DNA from: an uncultured Chlorobiaceae bacterium
GTDB lineage: Bacteria; Bacteroidota; Chlorobiia; Chlorobiales; Chlorobiaceae
Direction: 5' to 3'
Assembly (NCBI GenBank): GCA_903994525.1
Contig: CAJEXW010000006.1
Location: forward strand, 1 to 64,000
DNA length: 64,000 bases
The position numbers and the translations under genes were made by a program. Shown one piece after another: positions 16,276-26,584 of the stretch. The notes under the pieces were generated by a model, which worked only from the letters and a program-made list of their open reading frames with translations, was not told the DNA's origin and made no database searches. Within the stretch, counting starts at the first letter, position 1. The number at the start of each line of letters is the position of its first letter.

Positions 16276-16677
16276 TTATCGGGTGACGGTTTTTAGGATA
16301 AATTCAGGTGGTTCCATAATGTGCTTTTTAACCGCACAGAGATTGGCTGTGCTGATAACAGCCTCTTTGTATTTTTCGGGGAAATCCGGTGGCAGCTCGA
16401 TGGCGAGTTCAATTTTTCCAATGCCCTTACCGGATTCTTTGGCAAAATGTGATTGAACAATTCTGATCTCCTCTGTCGGGATGCCTCGGCTCTGGCAGAA
16501 GGACAAGACATAGATGCCTGCACAAGTTCCGATTGATGCAAGAAAAAGAGAAAAAGGCTCAGGGGCAGAACCCTCTCCACCAGCATGTTCCGATTGATCC
16601 GTATGAATAGTAAATCCCTTAAAGTCGGCATTGACTCGCTTGCCACCTCCAAACGTTACAATCATTTCACTTTTCAT
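16276..16677 (-). CDS. OsmC-family protein
   Basis: 133 aa. The OsmC/Ohr layout is visible: N-terminal strands with VTFGGGKRVNADFKG, then PEPFSLFLASIGTCAGIYV with the first reactive Cys, a second Cys eleven residues later (FCQSRG), and the C-terminal IELPPDFPEKYKEAVISTANLCAVKK block. Such proteins reduce organic or lipid peroxides with a Cys pair, or serve unknown thiol roles. The Cys placement is closer to YhfA/OsmC-like subgroups than to Ohr. Confidence 0.8.
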   Translation of the reverse strand: MKSEMIVTFGGGKRVNADFKGFTIHTDQSEHAGGEGSAPEPFSLFLASIGTCAGIYVLSFCQSRGIPTEEIRIVQSHFAKESGKGIGKIELAIELPPDFPEKYKEAVISTANLCAVKKHIMEPPEFILKTVTR

Positions 16678-16961
16678 GATAGACTCACCTTGACAATGGT
16701 TGCATTAAAATTATATGGATATTATAAGCATAAGCTCATAATAAAGCAACCCGGAGAGATTTTTTTTGAATACAGATACAAAAAAGAGCCGCAATACTCT
16801 TTTCATGCGGACCAGGAGGAATCCTTATGGCAGAATACTGCTTTCAGGGATAGTGAAAATATTGAGGCGGTGTGGGAAAAAGGAAAGAATTGATCTCTTG
16901 TTCTGAAACCTGTATTGCGCAGGCCGGAGTGTACGGCCTGCGCTGAACTGTGGGGTGAGTG

Positions 16962-18164
16962 CTACTTCGAAGAATGAATCTGGTTGAATGTCTTCAAACC
17001 AAGTCCATAGATATGGATAAAGCCGGCTGCCGCCTTGTGGTTGAAGGTGTCAGCCTCGGTGTAGGTGGCAAGCTCCTCGTTATAGAGGGAGTATGGCGAG
17101 TTTCTGCCGAGCAGGGTAACGCCACCCTTGTAAAGCTTCAGGCGAACAAGGCCGGTCACAGGATGCTGCGTCTCGTTCACAAAGGCATCGAGCGCGGTTC
17201 TCATCGGGGAGAACCAGGTGCCGTTGTAGATGATGTTGGCATAATCCTGACTGATGTTCTTTTTGTACTGGAAAACCGATTTTTCGAGGGTGAGCCGTTC
17301 CAGTTCGCGATGAGCAAAGTGGAGGATAGTTGCCGCCGGAGCCTCATAGATTTCACGTGACTTGATGCCGACGACACGGTTCTCAATCATGTCGAGCCTG
17401 CCAACGCCATTGGCTGCGCCGATCTCGTTCAGACGGATGATGATGTCGAGCCCGCTCATCTTCTTGCCGTCCAGGGCAACGGGAATACCTTTCTCAAACT
17501 CGATATCAACCACTGACGGAGTATCGGGCGCATTTTCCGGTGATGTGGTTATCTGGTAGGCATCTTCAGGCGGAGCAACCATCGGATCCTCAAGCACACC
17601 GCATTCAATGCTGATCCCCCAGATATTTTCATCAATCGAGTAGGGGCTCTTCTTCGTCGCAGAGACTGGAATGTTGTGCTCAAGAGCGTAGGCAATTTCA
17701 GCCTCTCTGGAGGTGAACTCCCACTCACGCAGCGGAGCAAGCACCTTGAGATGCGGAGCCAGTGAGGCGAAGGTGACCTCAAAGCGAACCTGGTCGTTGC
17801 CTTTGCCGGTGCAGCCATGAGCCAACATGGCACAATCTTCAGCAAGTGCAGCATCAACAAGCGCTTTTGCAAGAAGGGGACGACCCAGTGCAGTGGCAAG
17901 AGGATAGACATCTTCGTACAGCGCTCCAGCCTTCAGTGCTCGGAAAATGTACTCTTCAACAAACTCCTTGCGAAGGTCTACAAACTGAAATTTTGAGGCA
18001 CCGGTTGAGAGCGCTTTTGATTCCAGATTATCAATCTCTTTCTGCTGGCCGAGGTTACCGGTCACAGCCACAATCTCCGCACCATATTTGTCTTTCAGCC
18101 ACTTGATCATAACGGAGGTGTCAAGTCCTCCGGAATAGGCTATTGCAATTTTTTCCCTGCTCAT
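16962..18164 (-). CDS. argG: Argininosuccinate synthase
   Basis: Joins citrulline and aspartate with ATP in the arginine pathway. The N-terminal PP-loop [10 protein letters not shown] is present, as are the conserved [14 protein letters not shown] and SIDENIWG blocks. The length of 400 aa is normal. Last gene of the minus-strand run argC-J-B-F-R-G; the start lies 16 bases after the argR stop. Confidence 0.97.
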   Translation of the reverse strand: MSREKIAIAYSGGLDTSVMIKWLKDKYGAEIVAVTGNLGQQKEIDNLESKALSTGASKFQFVDLRKEFVEEYIFRALKAGALYEDVYPLATALGRPLLAKALVDAALAEDCAMLAHGCTGKGNDQVRFEVTFASLAPHLKVLAPLREWEFTSREAEIAYALEHNIPVSATKKSPYSIDENIWGISIECGVLEDPMVAPPEDAYQITTSPENAPDTPSVVDIEFEKGIPVALDGKKMSGLDIIIRLNEIGAANGVGRLDMIENRVVGIKSREIYEAPAATILHFAHRELERLTLEKSVFQYKKNISQDYANIIYNGTWFSPMRTALDAFVNETQHPVTGLVRLKLYKGGVTLLGRNSPYSLYNEELATYTEADTFNHKAAAGFIHIYGLGLKTFNQIHSSK

Positions 18165-18180
18165 ACGTCGTAATGAATTA

Positions 18181-18627
18181 TCAATTTTTAGAAAGATTGT
18201 TATAAATATATAATTTCAAATCGGGAATGCTCATGATAGATGAGGGAATTACCAAAACAGTATCATCCCCCGCAATCGTGCCAAGCACGAGCGGGCTTCT
18301 CAACTGGTCAAGGTATGAACCGACCCCATGCGCCCTTCCGGGAAGTGTCTTTATAATAACCGTAGTCTCATTGGCGGTGACAGCGAGCACCTCAATCCCA
18401 ACAAGCCCTTTAATGATTCTTCCTGCATTGTCGTCAGGAAAGACCATCCTGTAACTACCATTTATCCGTGACCGTACAATACCGAGTTCGGCACAATCCC
18501 TTGAAAGAGTGGCCTGAGCCACAGCCATCCCGGAATCCCTGATAAGCTGAAGCAGATCGTGCTGATTTTCAACCGTATGCCGTTCGAGGATCTCGCGTAT
18601 CTTGTTTTGTCGTGCATGCTTGTTCAT
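18181..18627 (-). CDS. argR: Arginine repressor
   Basis: 148 aa. The N-terminal winged HTH ([22 protein letters not shown], then [16 protein letters not shown]) and the C-terminal oligomerisation/arginine-binding domain (GLVGIEVL ... [10 protein letters not shown]) match ArgR/AhrC. It senses arginine and represses biosynthesis. Placed inside the operon between argF and argG, it probably represses its own synthesis through the ARG-box-like site upstream of argC. Confidence 0.93.
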   Translation of the reverse strand: MNKHARQNKIREILERHTVENQHDLLQLIRDSGMAVAQATLSRDCAELGIVRSRINGSYRMVFPDDNAGRIIKGLVGIEVLAVTANETTVIIKTLPGRAHGVGSYLDQLRSPLVLGTIAGDDTVLVIPSSIMSIPDLKLYIYNNLSKN

Positions 18628-18641
18628 CAGTTCCCCATCCT

Positions 18642-19658
18642 TCAGCCTTTAATTTTTTTTGCCGCATTCAGCAATCGATGGGTAAGATGAAATTTTCTGT
18701 ACTCCTCGTGGTTCAGCAGTTTGACAAGCAAGGCTTTCTGTACATGAAGGCGATTCTCTGCCTGGTCAAGGATAATGGAGCACTCCCCATCCATCACTTC
18801 GGCGCTGATCTCCTGACCTCGATGTGCCGGCATACAGTGCATCACAACCGCTGATGGTTTTGCTGCGGAGAGCAAGGCGTTGTTTATCTGAAAAGGCTGA
18901 AAAATTTTCAGGCGCTTGGCTATCTCATCTTCCTGTCCCATACTTGTCCAGACATCGGTATAGAGCACATCAGCGTGGGCGACAGCCTCCTGCGGATCAT
19001 GGTGGATCTCTATCTGACTGATACCTTTTGCCCGGGCGGCAGAGAGCAACTCCTGATTGGGCGTGTACCCCTCAGGACAGGCAAGCACAAAATGGAAAGG
19101 GAGAATACCGGCCAGCTCAATCCATGAATTGGCAACATTGTTGCCGTCACCAACAAAAACAATTTTGATTCCCTCTCTCCAGAGTGACTTTTCATAAAGG
19201 GTAAAAGCATCAGCCAGCACTTGGCATGGGTGTGAAAGGTCGGTGAGCGCATTAATAACCGGAATTGATGCGTGCTCTCCCAGCCCTTCAATGACTGAGT
19301 GGTCGTGCAGGCGAGCAACAATGGCATCGTTGTAGCGACCCAGAAGCCTGGCGACATCTGCCACAGATTCACGCGTACCCAGACCGATTGATTGACCATC
19401 AAGCGTAATAGCATATCCACCAAGTTCATGAATGCCAAGTTCAAAAGATACCCTTGTCCTGAGTGAGGGTTTACTGAAGATCATGGCAACCGTTTTGTCG
19501 CGGAGTGGCTTAAAACCACTTGCCGCATGGCTCTCTTTTCTTCTCTTTTTCATAAAGAGAGAGTAGTCGAAAAGCTCAATAATTTTGCAGGCATCAAGCG
19601 GCGAAAAGCCAAGAAAATCTCGTTTTATATGAGGGTGTGGTTGTTGAACTGTAGTCAT
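18642..19658 (-). CDS. argF: Ornithine carbamoyltransferase
   Basis: 338 aa. The carbamoyl-phosphate loop KPSLRTRVSFE (SxRTR type) is followed by DLSHPCQVLAD and the ornithine-binding HCMPAHRG loop. Forms citrulline from ornithine and carbamoyl phosphate in the cytosol. About 20-30 residues longer at the N-terminus than minimal OTCs. It lies between argB and argR with gaps of about 14 bases. Confidence 0.95.
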   Translation of the reverse strand: MTTVQQPHPHIKRDFLGFSPLDACKIIELFDYSLFMKKRRKESHAASGFKPLRDKTVAMIFSKPSLRTRVSFELGIHELGGYAITLDGQSIGLGTRESVADVARLLGRYNDAIVARLHDHSVIEGLGEHASIPVINALTDLSHPCQVLADAFTLYEKSLWREGIKIVFVGDGNNVANSWIELAGILPFHFVLACPEGYTPNQELLSAARAKGISQIEIHHDPQEAVAHADVLYTDVWTSMGQEDEIAKRLKIFQPFQINNALLSAAKPSAVVMHCMPAHRGQEISAEVMDGECSIILDQAENRLHVQKALLVKLLNHEEYRKFHLTHRLLNAAKKIKG

Positions 19659-19672
19659 TCCATTATCTGATT

Positions 19673-20578
19673 TTAATAGTGATCACTCTCTTGTTCTGCA
19701 ATAAACTGGGTGCCAACGCCTTCGTGGGTGAAAATTTCGAGCAAAAGCGAATGGGTAGCCTTTCCGTCGATAAGGTGAATTTTACCAACACCGCTGTCAA
19801 GAGTCTTGAAGGCTGAGAGTACTTTCGGAATCATTCCGCCGGAGATTATTCCCTGTTCAATAAAGTCTGCCGCCTCAGTCTTGCTTATGGTTTTCAGAAT
19901 TCTTTCCCCCACATGGATACCCTCGACATCACTGACATAGATCAGTTTTTCAGCTTTCAGGGCTATGGCAATACTGCTTGCGGCATCATCAGCATTGATA
20001 TTGTAGATATTACCCTCCTCATCAAACCCAATCGGAGCAATCACCGGAATCAGCCCAGCCCGGCAGAGCAGATCAATATAGGAGGTGTTGATCTGTTCAA
20101 CCTCTCCAACGAGCCCAAGTTTTTCAGCATTCGGATGAGGCATAGCCTTGATTGTGTCGGCATCAAGCCCACTGACACCCACCGCTTTACCCCCATGTTC
20201 ACTGATAAGCTGCACAATGTCCTGATTCACCTTGCCAGCAAGGGTCATTTGGATAACTGAGATCATCTCTTTGTCGGTGACACGGCGTCCATGCAGAAAA
20301 CGTGAATTCAAGCCAAGCTTTTCGGCTGTTTTGGTGATGGCATCGCCACCTCCATGAACCAAAACAATTTTGATGCCGACTTTGCGCAGAAGTGTGACAT
20401 TTTGAGCAAATATATTTTTTAGGCAGGCATCCTTCATGGCGGCACCGCCATACTTGATAACAAAGGTTTTGCCTTCAAACTTGCGGATATAGGGCAACGC
20501 CTCAATAAGTACCTGCCCTATCGCGGCATGTGGCGCTTTTCTCGCCTGATTCAATTCATTACACTGTAAAAGCTCCAT
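19673..20578 (-). CDS. argB: Acetylglutamate kinase
   Basis: 301 aa. Amino-acid-kinase fold with the KYGGAAM strand-loop near the N-terminus, VHGGGDAI, and the late GGMIPKV motif. Phosphorylates N-acetylglutamate, the committed step. The N-terminal extension (about 25 residues before [12 protein letters not shown]) resembles arginine-sensitive hexameric enzymes, so feedback inhibition by arginine is plausible. Confidence 0.95.
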   Translation of the reverse strand: MELLQCNELNQARKAPHAAIGQVLIEALPYIRKFEGKTFVIKYGGAAMKDACLKNIFAQNVTLLRKVGIKIVLVHGGGDAITKTAEKLGLNSRFLHGRRVTDKEMISVIQMTLAGKVNQDIVQLISEHGGKAVGVSGLDADTIKAMPHPNAEKLGLVGEVEQINTSYIDLLCRAGLIPVIAPIGFDEEGNIYNINADDAASSIAIALKAEKLIYVSDVEGIHVGERILKTISKTEAADFIEQGIISGGMIPKVLSAFKTLDSGVGKIHLIDGKATHSLLLEIFTHEGVGTQFIAEQESDHY

Positions 20579-20612
20579 TGCGGAAAATTATTCTTTGTTT
20601 GATTGTTAGCTA

Positions 20613-21899
20613 TCAGCTTCTGTAACTGCCGTTTATCTCAATATACTCCTTGCTCAGGTCACAGCTCCAGATGGTCGCCTCTCCAGGACCGTTACCAAGC
20701 CGAAGGGTGATGGTAAAGGCATCTTTTGCCAAAATTTCACTGGCAGCCTCTTCGGAAAAGTCGGCCACAAGAGGTGGTTGAAGAATACGAAGATCATTGA
20801 AGTAAAGCTCAAGCTCTTCCTGATTGAACACCGCACCCGATCGGCCTGCCGCAGCAATGATTCTGCCCCAGTTGGCATCCTCACCATGAAGAGCAGTTTT
20901 GACAAGGCTCGACTGGGCAATTGTTCTTGCGGCAAGTTCTGCATCACGATGATCTGCCGCTCCCGTGACGGTTATTTCAAGCAGTTTTGTGGCACCTTCG
21001 CCATCAATAACAATAAGTTTGGCCAGAAAGGTCATCAGTGCATCGAGCGCATCACAAAACAGGATAAAATCGGGGCTCTCACCGGTGATCTTGGCCCCTT
21101 TTCCGCTGGCAAAAATGGAGACCATGTCATTGGTGCTGGTGTCGCCATCAACCGTAATGGCATTAAAGCTTTTGCGGTTTGCCCGCTCCAGGGCAATATG
21201 GAGAAGAGCTGGTTCGATAGTGGCATCGGTAGCCAGGAATGCCAGCATGGTGGCCATGTTCGGGCAGATCATGCCGGATCCTTTGGCGATACCACTCAGA
21301 CGGACAGAACCCGCTGAAAGCTGAAGCTCAATGGTGTAAAATTTTGGAAAGGTGTCGGTGGTCATAATAGCGCTTGCCGCATCAAGCACGGAGTGGCGCT
21401 GCATGGTTGGAGCGAGTGAGGATATGCCATCAAGCACCTTTTCCATCGGAAGGAGCTGGCCAATAACCCCGGTGGAGGCAACAAGCACCTCTTCCGGCTT
21501 CAGCGAAAACTCCCTGGCAACCGCTTCGGCCATTGCCCGAGCATCATCCAACCCCTGCGTCCCGGTGGCAGCATTGGCATTTCCACTGTTGCAAACAAGC
21601 GCCCGAATTGAGGAGGATGAATGTTGTAAATGCCGTTGCGAGAGTGTAATGGGCGCAGCAACACAACGGTTCAGTGTAAAGAGCGCAGCGGCAGTGGCTG
21701 GTTCGTCTGTCACCAGAGCCATCAAGTCATTTCTGTTGCTGTATTTGATATTGGCAGAGACGGCTCCGGCCAAAAAGCCCTGGGGCCAGAATCCATTCGA
21801 GCCATCTGATGCTGAAGCCATCGGGGTGACTGAGGATGGCCAGCGGGTAATGGCAGAAAGCTGATGAATCACTTTCAGCCCTTTTAAAAGTTTTTCCAA
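20613..21899 (-). CDS. argJ: Bifunctional ornithine acetyltransferase / N-acetylglutamate synthase
   Basis: 428 aa precursor that cleaves itself at the conserved ATML site (CPNMATMLAFLATDA), where Thr becomes the N-terminal nucleophile of the beta chain. It recycles acetyl groups from acetylornithine to glutamate. VALFTLNRC-like and GDTSTNDM blocks are also present. About 25 N-terminal residues precede the conserved part; a start at the inner ATG (MASASDGSNGF) is possible. It follows argC by 13 bases. Confidence 0.93.
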   Translation of the reverse strand: MEKLLKGLKVIHQLSAITRWPSSVTPMASASDGSNGFWPQGFLAGAVSANIKYSNRNDLMALVTDEPATAAALFTLNRCVAAPITLSQRHLQHSSSSIRALVCNSGNANAATGTQGLDDARAMAEAVAREFSLKPEEVLVASTGVIGQLLPMEKVLDGISSLAPTMQRHSVLDAASAIMTTDTFPKFYTIELQLSAGSVRLSGIAKGSGMICPNMATMLAFLATDATIEPALLHIALERANRKSFNAITVDGDTSTNDMVSIFASGKGAKITGESPDFILFCDALDALMTFLAKLIVIDGEGATKLLEITVTGAADHRDAELAARTIAQSSLVKTALHGEDANWGRIIAAAGRSGAVFNQEELELYFNDLRILQPPLVADFSEEAASEILAKDAFTITLRLGNGPGEATIWSCDLSKEYIEINGSYRS

Positions 21900-21912
21900 T
21901 GCTCTATACCGT

Positions 21913-22965
21913 TTACTGTGCTGTTAGTGAAGATGGGATAAGTCCTGTTCTTTCATCAAGCCCAAGCATGATATTCATATTTTGTACAGCCTGACCTGCG
22001 GCACCTTTAAGCAGGTTGTCGAGCGCAGTGATAATCGTCAACGATCCGTGTTGTGTCACATGGGCAATATGAATATCACAGTAGTTGGTGTTGACAACAT
22101 GACGGATCTCGGTCATGCTTTCCCTGACCCGCACAAAAGGACAATGCTGGTAAAAGCTGCGGTAACGTTCCACAACCTCCTCTTTTTCAATCGGTTGTGC
22201 GAGGTGGACATTCAGCACACTGTAGATACCCCTTACCAGCGAACCAATCATGGGGGTAAAGGTAAAATCGAACGAAGGGTCGGTTGCCGAAGTGCCTAGT
22301 GCTTGCATAATTTCGGGCGTATGCTGATGGAAACCAACCTTGTATGCCCTGATATTCTCACTCATCTCCGAAAATGAGAGTTCAGTTTTATTGCTGCGTC
22401 CCGCACCGGAGATGCCGGAAGTAGAGGTACAGTTAATGGCACGCACCTTCAATGTTGAGTCAGCGGCTTGAAAAAGAGGGGCAACACCAAGGATAATGCT
22501 GCTCGCATAACAGCCGGGGTTGCTGATTGCCGTTGTTCTGGCAATCTCATCGCCAAACAGCTCAGGCATGCCGTAGGTCATAAAGGCATCAGGTGCTTTG
22601 AGCTGTTGGTAAAACTGTTGATGCTCTTCACTCTTTTTCAGCCTGAAATCACCGGAGAGATCAATAACAATTTTACCAGCCTTGAGAAGGGATGGAACCA
22701 GTTGAAGCGCTTCGCCATGGGGGAGTGCGAGAAAATAGATGTTACTTTCACTCTCACCCTGGTATGGCTTGTACACTTTGTCGCAGCCAAGAGCAGGGTA
22801 GAGGTCAAAAACGTGACTGCCAACCTGTGAAAAAGCGTAAAGTTCACGAAGTTCAACGCAAGGGTGACCAAGGAGCAATTTCGTTAATTCGGCTCCCGAA
22901 TAGCCTGATGCGCCAATTATTGATACTGAATATTTTTTCAAATCTTGTGATACAGGGGAACTCAT
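21913..22965 (-). CDS. argC: N-acetyl-gamma-glutamyl-phosphate reductase
   Basis: Start placed at 22965 ([17 protein letters not shown]), just before the Rossmann motif GASGYSGAE; the frame is open to 23124 but the extra 53 residues look non-coding. About 350 aa, normal for ArgC type 1. The catalytic Cys is in SNPGCYAS. First gene of the arginine operon; the ARG-box-like sequence at 23013-23026 is 48 bases upstream of this start. Confidence 0.93.
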   Translation of the reverse strand: MSSPVSQDLKKYSVSIIGASGYSGAELTKLLLGHPCVELRELYAFSQVGSHVFDLYPALGCDKVYKPYQGESESNIYFLALPHGEALQLVPSLLKAGKIVIDLSGDFRLKKSEEHQQFYQQLKAPDAFMTYGMPELFGDEIARTTAISNPGCYASSIILGVAPLFQAADSTLKVRAINCTSTSGISGAGRSNKTELSFSEMSENIRAYKVGFHQHTPEIMQALGTSATDPSFDFTFTPMIGSLVRGIYSVLNVHLAQPIEKEEVVERYRSFYQHCPFVRVRESMTEIRHVVNTNYCDIHIAHVTQHGSLTIITALDNLLKGAAGQAVQNMNIMLGLDERTGLIPSSLTAQ

Positions 22966-23012
22966 TTTGTGAATAATCTTATGCAGAACTTTACAGAAAA
23001 AAGGATATAATC

Positions 23013-23026
23013 TGAATAAATATCCA
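23013..23026 (-). promoter_or_regulatory. ARG-box-like operator upstream of argC
   Basis: TGAATAAATATCCA matches the ArgR half-site dyad TGAATWWWWATTCA at 13 of 14 positions and lies between the divergent argC and lipoprotein genes. I see only one good copy, where ArgR usually binds two boxes 3 bp apart. A second weak TGAAT half-site is at 22970. Confidence 0.5.
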
Positions 23027-23104
23027 ATAATGCGCAAATAATAAGCTTTTTTTGGTGATTTACAAGAGGTGGAATAACTATTTTTGGGAATTGTAACAAT
23101 ATCC

Positions 23105-24016
23105 ATGAGTCCGCTCAAACCCATGCTCTACAGCAAATCTTTTCACCTTATCATCAAGGTGCTCAACAAGCTTGTCTTTGCGCTTCCGATCTTGTTGTTG
23201 ATGAGTTGCGTTCAGAGCCGGAGTGACGATACCGCTCGAAGTGGCAAGATGAATCTGGCACTTGACAGGCAACTTCTCACTGTTGCCAAGAGTCAGGTTA
23301 CAATGTTTCATGGATACTATCCTGATGCTCATATTTCACTACTCCCGGTTAGCTCTGATACAACTCTTCGACTGCTGCTTGACCACCAGGCCAGGGCTGC
23401 TTTGATTGAGGGAAGGGCTGAAGCTCATGAAGATTCATCGCAAAAAAATCCTTTGCGGCGTGAGCTGGTAGCCCGGGATGCGATTGTCTGTATTGTCAAC
23501 TCCCGAAATCCTTTGAAAAGCATTTCACTCAAAGATCTTTGTAATCTTTACACCCGAAAAAATAAGGCGAGGATGATTCCACTGGTAACAGCAAATGACT
23601 TTCACCTTCAATCCCTTTTTAGTGCCATTACAGGTTCTCAACAAGGGGACTTAAAGGCCTGGGCATGCCAGAGTGATTCGGCGCTGCTGAGGCGTCTCTC
23701 TGTTGACAAGCGTGCCGTGGGACTCCTTTTTAACTCATCGCCAGAGCTGAAAATGGTTATGGCAAAGAGCAAAAAAAACATCAAGATGCTTCCGCTTTCC
23801 AAAGATGCCAGGGGGCCTCTGTCGCTTTTACCCACACAGCAAAATATTTTTGACGGAAGCTATCCTCTTGTTACGACCGTTTACTATGTATATTATTCGG
23901 GCGATCCGCTTGCCGCAGGATTTGGATCCTGGCTAAGTGGAGCAGGGCAAAAAGCCTTCGAAAGAAGCACTCTTGCTCCTTGCAAGCTTGTTGAAAGGAC
24001 ACTTATTTTAAATTAG
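23105..24016 (+). CDS. PstS-like periplasmic binding lipoprotein
   Basis: About 303 aa from the ATG at 23105; ATGs at 23084 and 23123 are alternatives. A hydrophobic leader ends in LLLMSC, a lipobox, so the product is probably a lipoprotein. The rest resembles a type-2 solute-binding fold of the PBP/PstS class: [25 protein letters not shown] is the typical PstS-like segment, and the C-terminal [14 protein letters not shown] also fits. It sits 3 bases before a diguanylate cyclase gene with no transporter nearby, which suggests a signalling rather than an uptake role. The ligand is unknown. Confidence 0.7.
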   Translation: MSPLKPMLYSKSFHLIIKVLNKLVFALPILLLMSCVQSRSDDTARSGKMNLALDRQLLTVAKSQVTMFHGYYPDAHISLLPVSSDTTLRLLLDHQARAALIEGRAEAHEDSSQKNPLRRELVARDAIVCIVNSRNPLKSISLKDLCNLYTRKNKARMIPLVTANDFHLQSLFSAITGSQQGDLKAWACQSDSALLRRLSVDKRAVGLLFNSSPELKMVMAKSKKNIKMLPLSKDARGPLSLLPTQQNIFDGSYPLVTTVYYVYYSGDPLAAGFGSWLSGAGQKAFERSTLAPCKLVERTLILN

Positions 24017-24019
24017 CCT

Positions 24020-25312
24020 ATGAGTCGAGCCAGTCAGGCCATAAATAATATCTCTCCGTTACGGGCAATTGTCTATACGGGAACAATCAGCATGATTATT
24101 GTCATTGCTGGTATTGCTGGTTTTGTTGTCACACAGCAGAATCTGCTCGAAACGGTGCAAAAAAAACAGGCATGTTACTTGGACCTTGTTGATTTCAGGG
24201 GAAAAATTCTCGAGTTTGGGCTTCTCCGAAACCAGGAAAACAGCAACAAGAGTCTTGCAGAAGCTCACGAAAGAGAGATGAGCGTTCAGCGGAAAACTCT
24301 TCTTGTTAACTTCGAAAAACTTGCTGCTGAAATGAAGCTGGCAGGATTGCCCCCTTTTTCTGCATTGCAGGTCACTTTGCGCCAATGGTATGCGATGCTT
24401 GCCGAAAAAAATCTTGACCTTATCCACTCTGAACTGGACAAAAGTATAGAACAGGCCAAAGTCGCCTCAAAAGAGGCTTCAGTCAGGCTTGTTGTGATCA
24501 ACGAATTTTTTCTTTTTTTCATCCTTGCCGTACTACTGACGCTCAGTATAACTGCTGGCTGGATGCTGCACAATAATTACCGCCAGACGCTTATTCCGCT
24601 TGCCCAGCTTGTCGGGCAGTTGAAACTGCTCAACAGAAATTTACCTGAAAGTATTCGTGACACTGCTGCGGAGATGAAAAAAGATTTGACGGAAACAGGA
24701 CACTCAAGCGATATTGCACAGATTACCGAGTCGATCATGAAATTCTGCAGTGATATTGATGCTAAAAATAAAAAACTGGATGAAATATACATTCGGGATG
24801 AAAAGACGAATCTCTACAACTATCGCCACTTCAAGGAGCACCTTGTTATTGATATTGAGCGAGCAAAGCGCCTGAATGACAAGGTTTCACTTGCCATGAT
24901 CGACATCGATCACTTCAAGATTTATAACGATACCAACGGCCATATAGCCGGTGATACTACCCTTAAACTTATGGCAGATGTCATCAGTAGTCAATGTCGG
25001 GCTTACGATGTGCCATCCAGGTTTGGAGGTGATGAGTTTGCTCTTCTTTTTCCGAAAACGGATACCGAAACCGCTCGGGATATAGCTGAGCGACTGCGCA
25101 AAACTATCTGCGATGCACCATTCATGAATGAAAAGCACCAGCCCTCCGGTGAACTGACTATTAGTATAGGAATAGCAACATTTCCGAATGATGCCCTTGA
25201 CTGGCCCACACTTATCAGCAATGCCGATCGAGCTCTTTACCGTGCAAAAGCAGATGGACGCAATAAGGTTGTGATGTTCTCTGCAATGGATTCTCCCTCA
25301 ATTTCGGGATGA
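24020..25312 (+). CDS. Membrane diguanylate cyclase (GGDEF)
   Basis: 430 aa. TM1 about 15-36, extracytoplasmic segment about 37-158, TM2 about 159-183, linker helix, then a GGDEF domain (about 255-425) with the active-site GGDEF at 336-340 and an inhibitory I-site RAYD at 327-330, exactly five residues upstream. It should make cyclic di-GMP with product inhibition. The short outer domain could contact the PstS-like lipoprotein encoded 3 bases upstream. Its stop overlaps the start of the first LolC/E gene. Confidence 0.92.
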   Translation: MSRASQAINNISPLRAIVYTGTISMIIVIAGIAGFVVTQQNLLETVQKKQACYLDLVDFRGKILEFGLLRNQENSNKSLAEAHEREMSVQRKTLLVNFEKLAAEMKLAGLPPFSALQVTLRQWYAMLAEKNLDLIHSELDKSIEQAKVASKEASVRLVVINEFFLFFILAVLLTLSITAGWMLHNNYRQTLIPLAQLVGQLKLLNRNLPESIRDTAAEMKKDLTETGHSSDIAQITESIMKFCSDIDAKNKKLDEIYIRDEKTNLYNYRHFKEHLVIDIERAKRLNDKVSLAMIDIDHFKIYNDTNGHIAGDTTLKLMADVISSQCRAYDVPSRFGGDEFALLFPKTDTETARDIAERLRKTICDAPFMNEKHQPSGELTISIGIATFPNDALDWPTLISNADRALYRAKADGRNKVVMFSAMDSPSISG

Positions 25313-26580
25313 AACCTGAATTTTATATTGCAAGACGATTCGCGTTCAAGCAACGAGCAGCTTCCAAACCAACGTTTATAGTCATGGTTGCCGTTGCAGG
25401 CATTGCTGTCGGCACGGCCGCCCTGATTCTTACACTCTCTATTGTCAATGGATTTGCCAGTAGTGTTGAAAAAAAGCTGATCAGCTTCAGCGCCCATATA
25501 CAGATTCGTCAACCCGATGAACAGCTTTTTATGGAGCGCTACGCTGATCGTGCTAAAATTGCCGATCATCCAAATATTTCCAGAGTTTCGCCTTTTCTGG
25601 AAAAAAGTTTTGTTCTTCGCAGCCGCAATTCAGGCAAGGAGGGGATTTGGCGCAGTAAACCAGTTCTTGTCAAGGGCCTCAATACCGTGCAGAGAGAAGC
25701 TTTCCTGAAAAAATTTCTTAAAGATGGAAGCCCCTTTACACATGATCAGGGAAAAGGAATATCGCTCTATCCAGGCCAAACACTTGCTGAAAATCTGAAG
25801 CTGACAGTTGGTCAAAGGGTAATGCTGGTAGGGCTTGGCAGGGGTCCTTCTTCTCAAAAAAATCTTTCTGATCAGACAAGCATTGTGGATCTTCTCTCAT
25901 CACTGGATATTGAGGTTGGAACTATTCGTGGAGTTTATGATACTGGCCTTCAAGAGGGTTTTGATGATTTTGTGGTTCTCTCTGATCTGGCCGCTCTCCA
26001 GCAGCGATTCAACCCTCTGATGATCAGCGGTTATGATGCAACCGTATATGACGTTGGGAAACTCTCCTCTACCGCTAAACAGGTTGTTCAAAACCTTGGC
26101 TTTCCTTTTTATGGCTATACTATCTTCGATCGTTATGCAAATTTGTTTGAATGGCTGAAACTCCAGAAAAACATTACCCCACTGCTTATCGTGACAATTA
26201 CCATTGTAGCAGTCTTTAACATTATTTCGACGTTATTGGTGCTCATTATTGAAAAAACCAGGGAAATAGGAATGCTCAGCGCGCTGGGTCTTGAGCCTCG
26301 AAAAATTAGCAGAATTTTTATGATTCAGGCTCTTCTCATCTCTTTTTCGGGAATTTTAGCTGGAAATATTCTTGCGCTGACACTCTCGTTTCTTGAGCTC
26401 CGGTTTCATTTTATTACCCTGCCCGAAAAAAGTTATTTCATAACATACGTTCCTCTTTTGATTGAACCGGTTGATTATGCCGTTGTCTCCAGCGCTGTTC
26501 TGGCGCTCACCCTTCTCTTTGCCTTTATACCAGCAATGATTGCATCTCGTCTTCAACCCGAAACAGCCATGAGCACCTGA
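25309..26580 (+). CDS. LolC/E-family ABC transporter permease (first copy)
   Basis: 423 aa. N-terminal cytosolic stretch YIARRFAFKQRAAS, TM1 about 25-47, a large periplasmic domain, and three C-terminal TMs (from about 285) with the FtsX-type core TREIGMLSALGLEP. This is the LolC/LolE architecture of the complex that releases lipoproteins from the inner membrane. Overlaps the cyclase gene by 4 bases (ATGA) and is followed 4 bases later by a second permease. The LolD ATPase must be elsewhere. Confidence 0.88.
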   Translation: MKPEFYIARRFAFKQRAASKPTFIVMVAVAGIAVGTAALILTLSIVNGFASSVEKKLISFSAHIQIRQPDEQLFMERYADRAKIADHPNISRVSPFLEKSFVLRSRNSGKEGIWRSKPVLVKGLNTVQREAFLKKFLKDGSPFTHDQGKGISLYPGQTLAENLKLTVGQRVMLVGLGRGPSSQKNLSDQTSIVDLLSSLDIEVGTIRGVYDTGLQEGFDDFVVLSDLAALQQRFNPLMISGYDATVYDVGKLSSTAKQVVQNLGFPFYGYTIFDRYANLFEWLKLQKNITPLLIVTITIVAVFNIISTLLVLIIEKTREIGMLSALGLEPRKISRIFMIQALLISFSGILAGNILALTLSFLELRFHFITLPEKSYFITYVPLLIEPVDYAVVSSAVLALTLLFAFIPAMIASRLQPETAMST

Positions 26581-26584
26581 TTCA

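Noticed and set aside
16585..16893. 102-codon plus-strand frame overlapping OsmC and the gap before argG
   Set aside because: Its first third is antisense to OsmC and the rest has no family features or convincing ribosome site.
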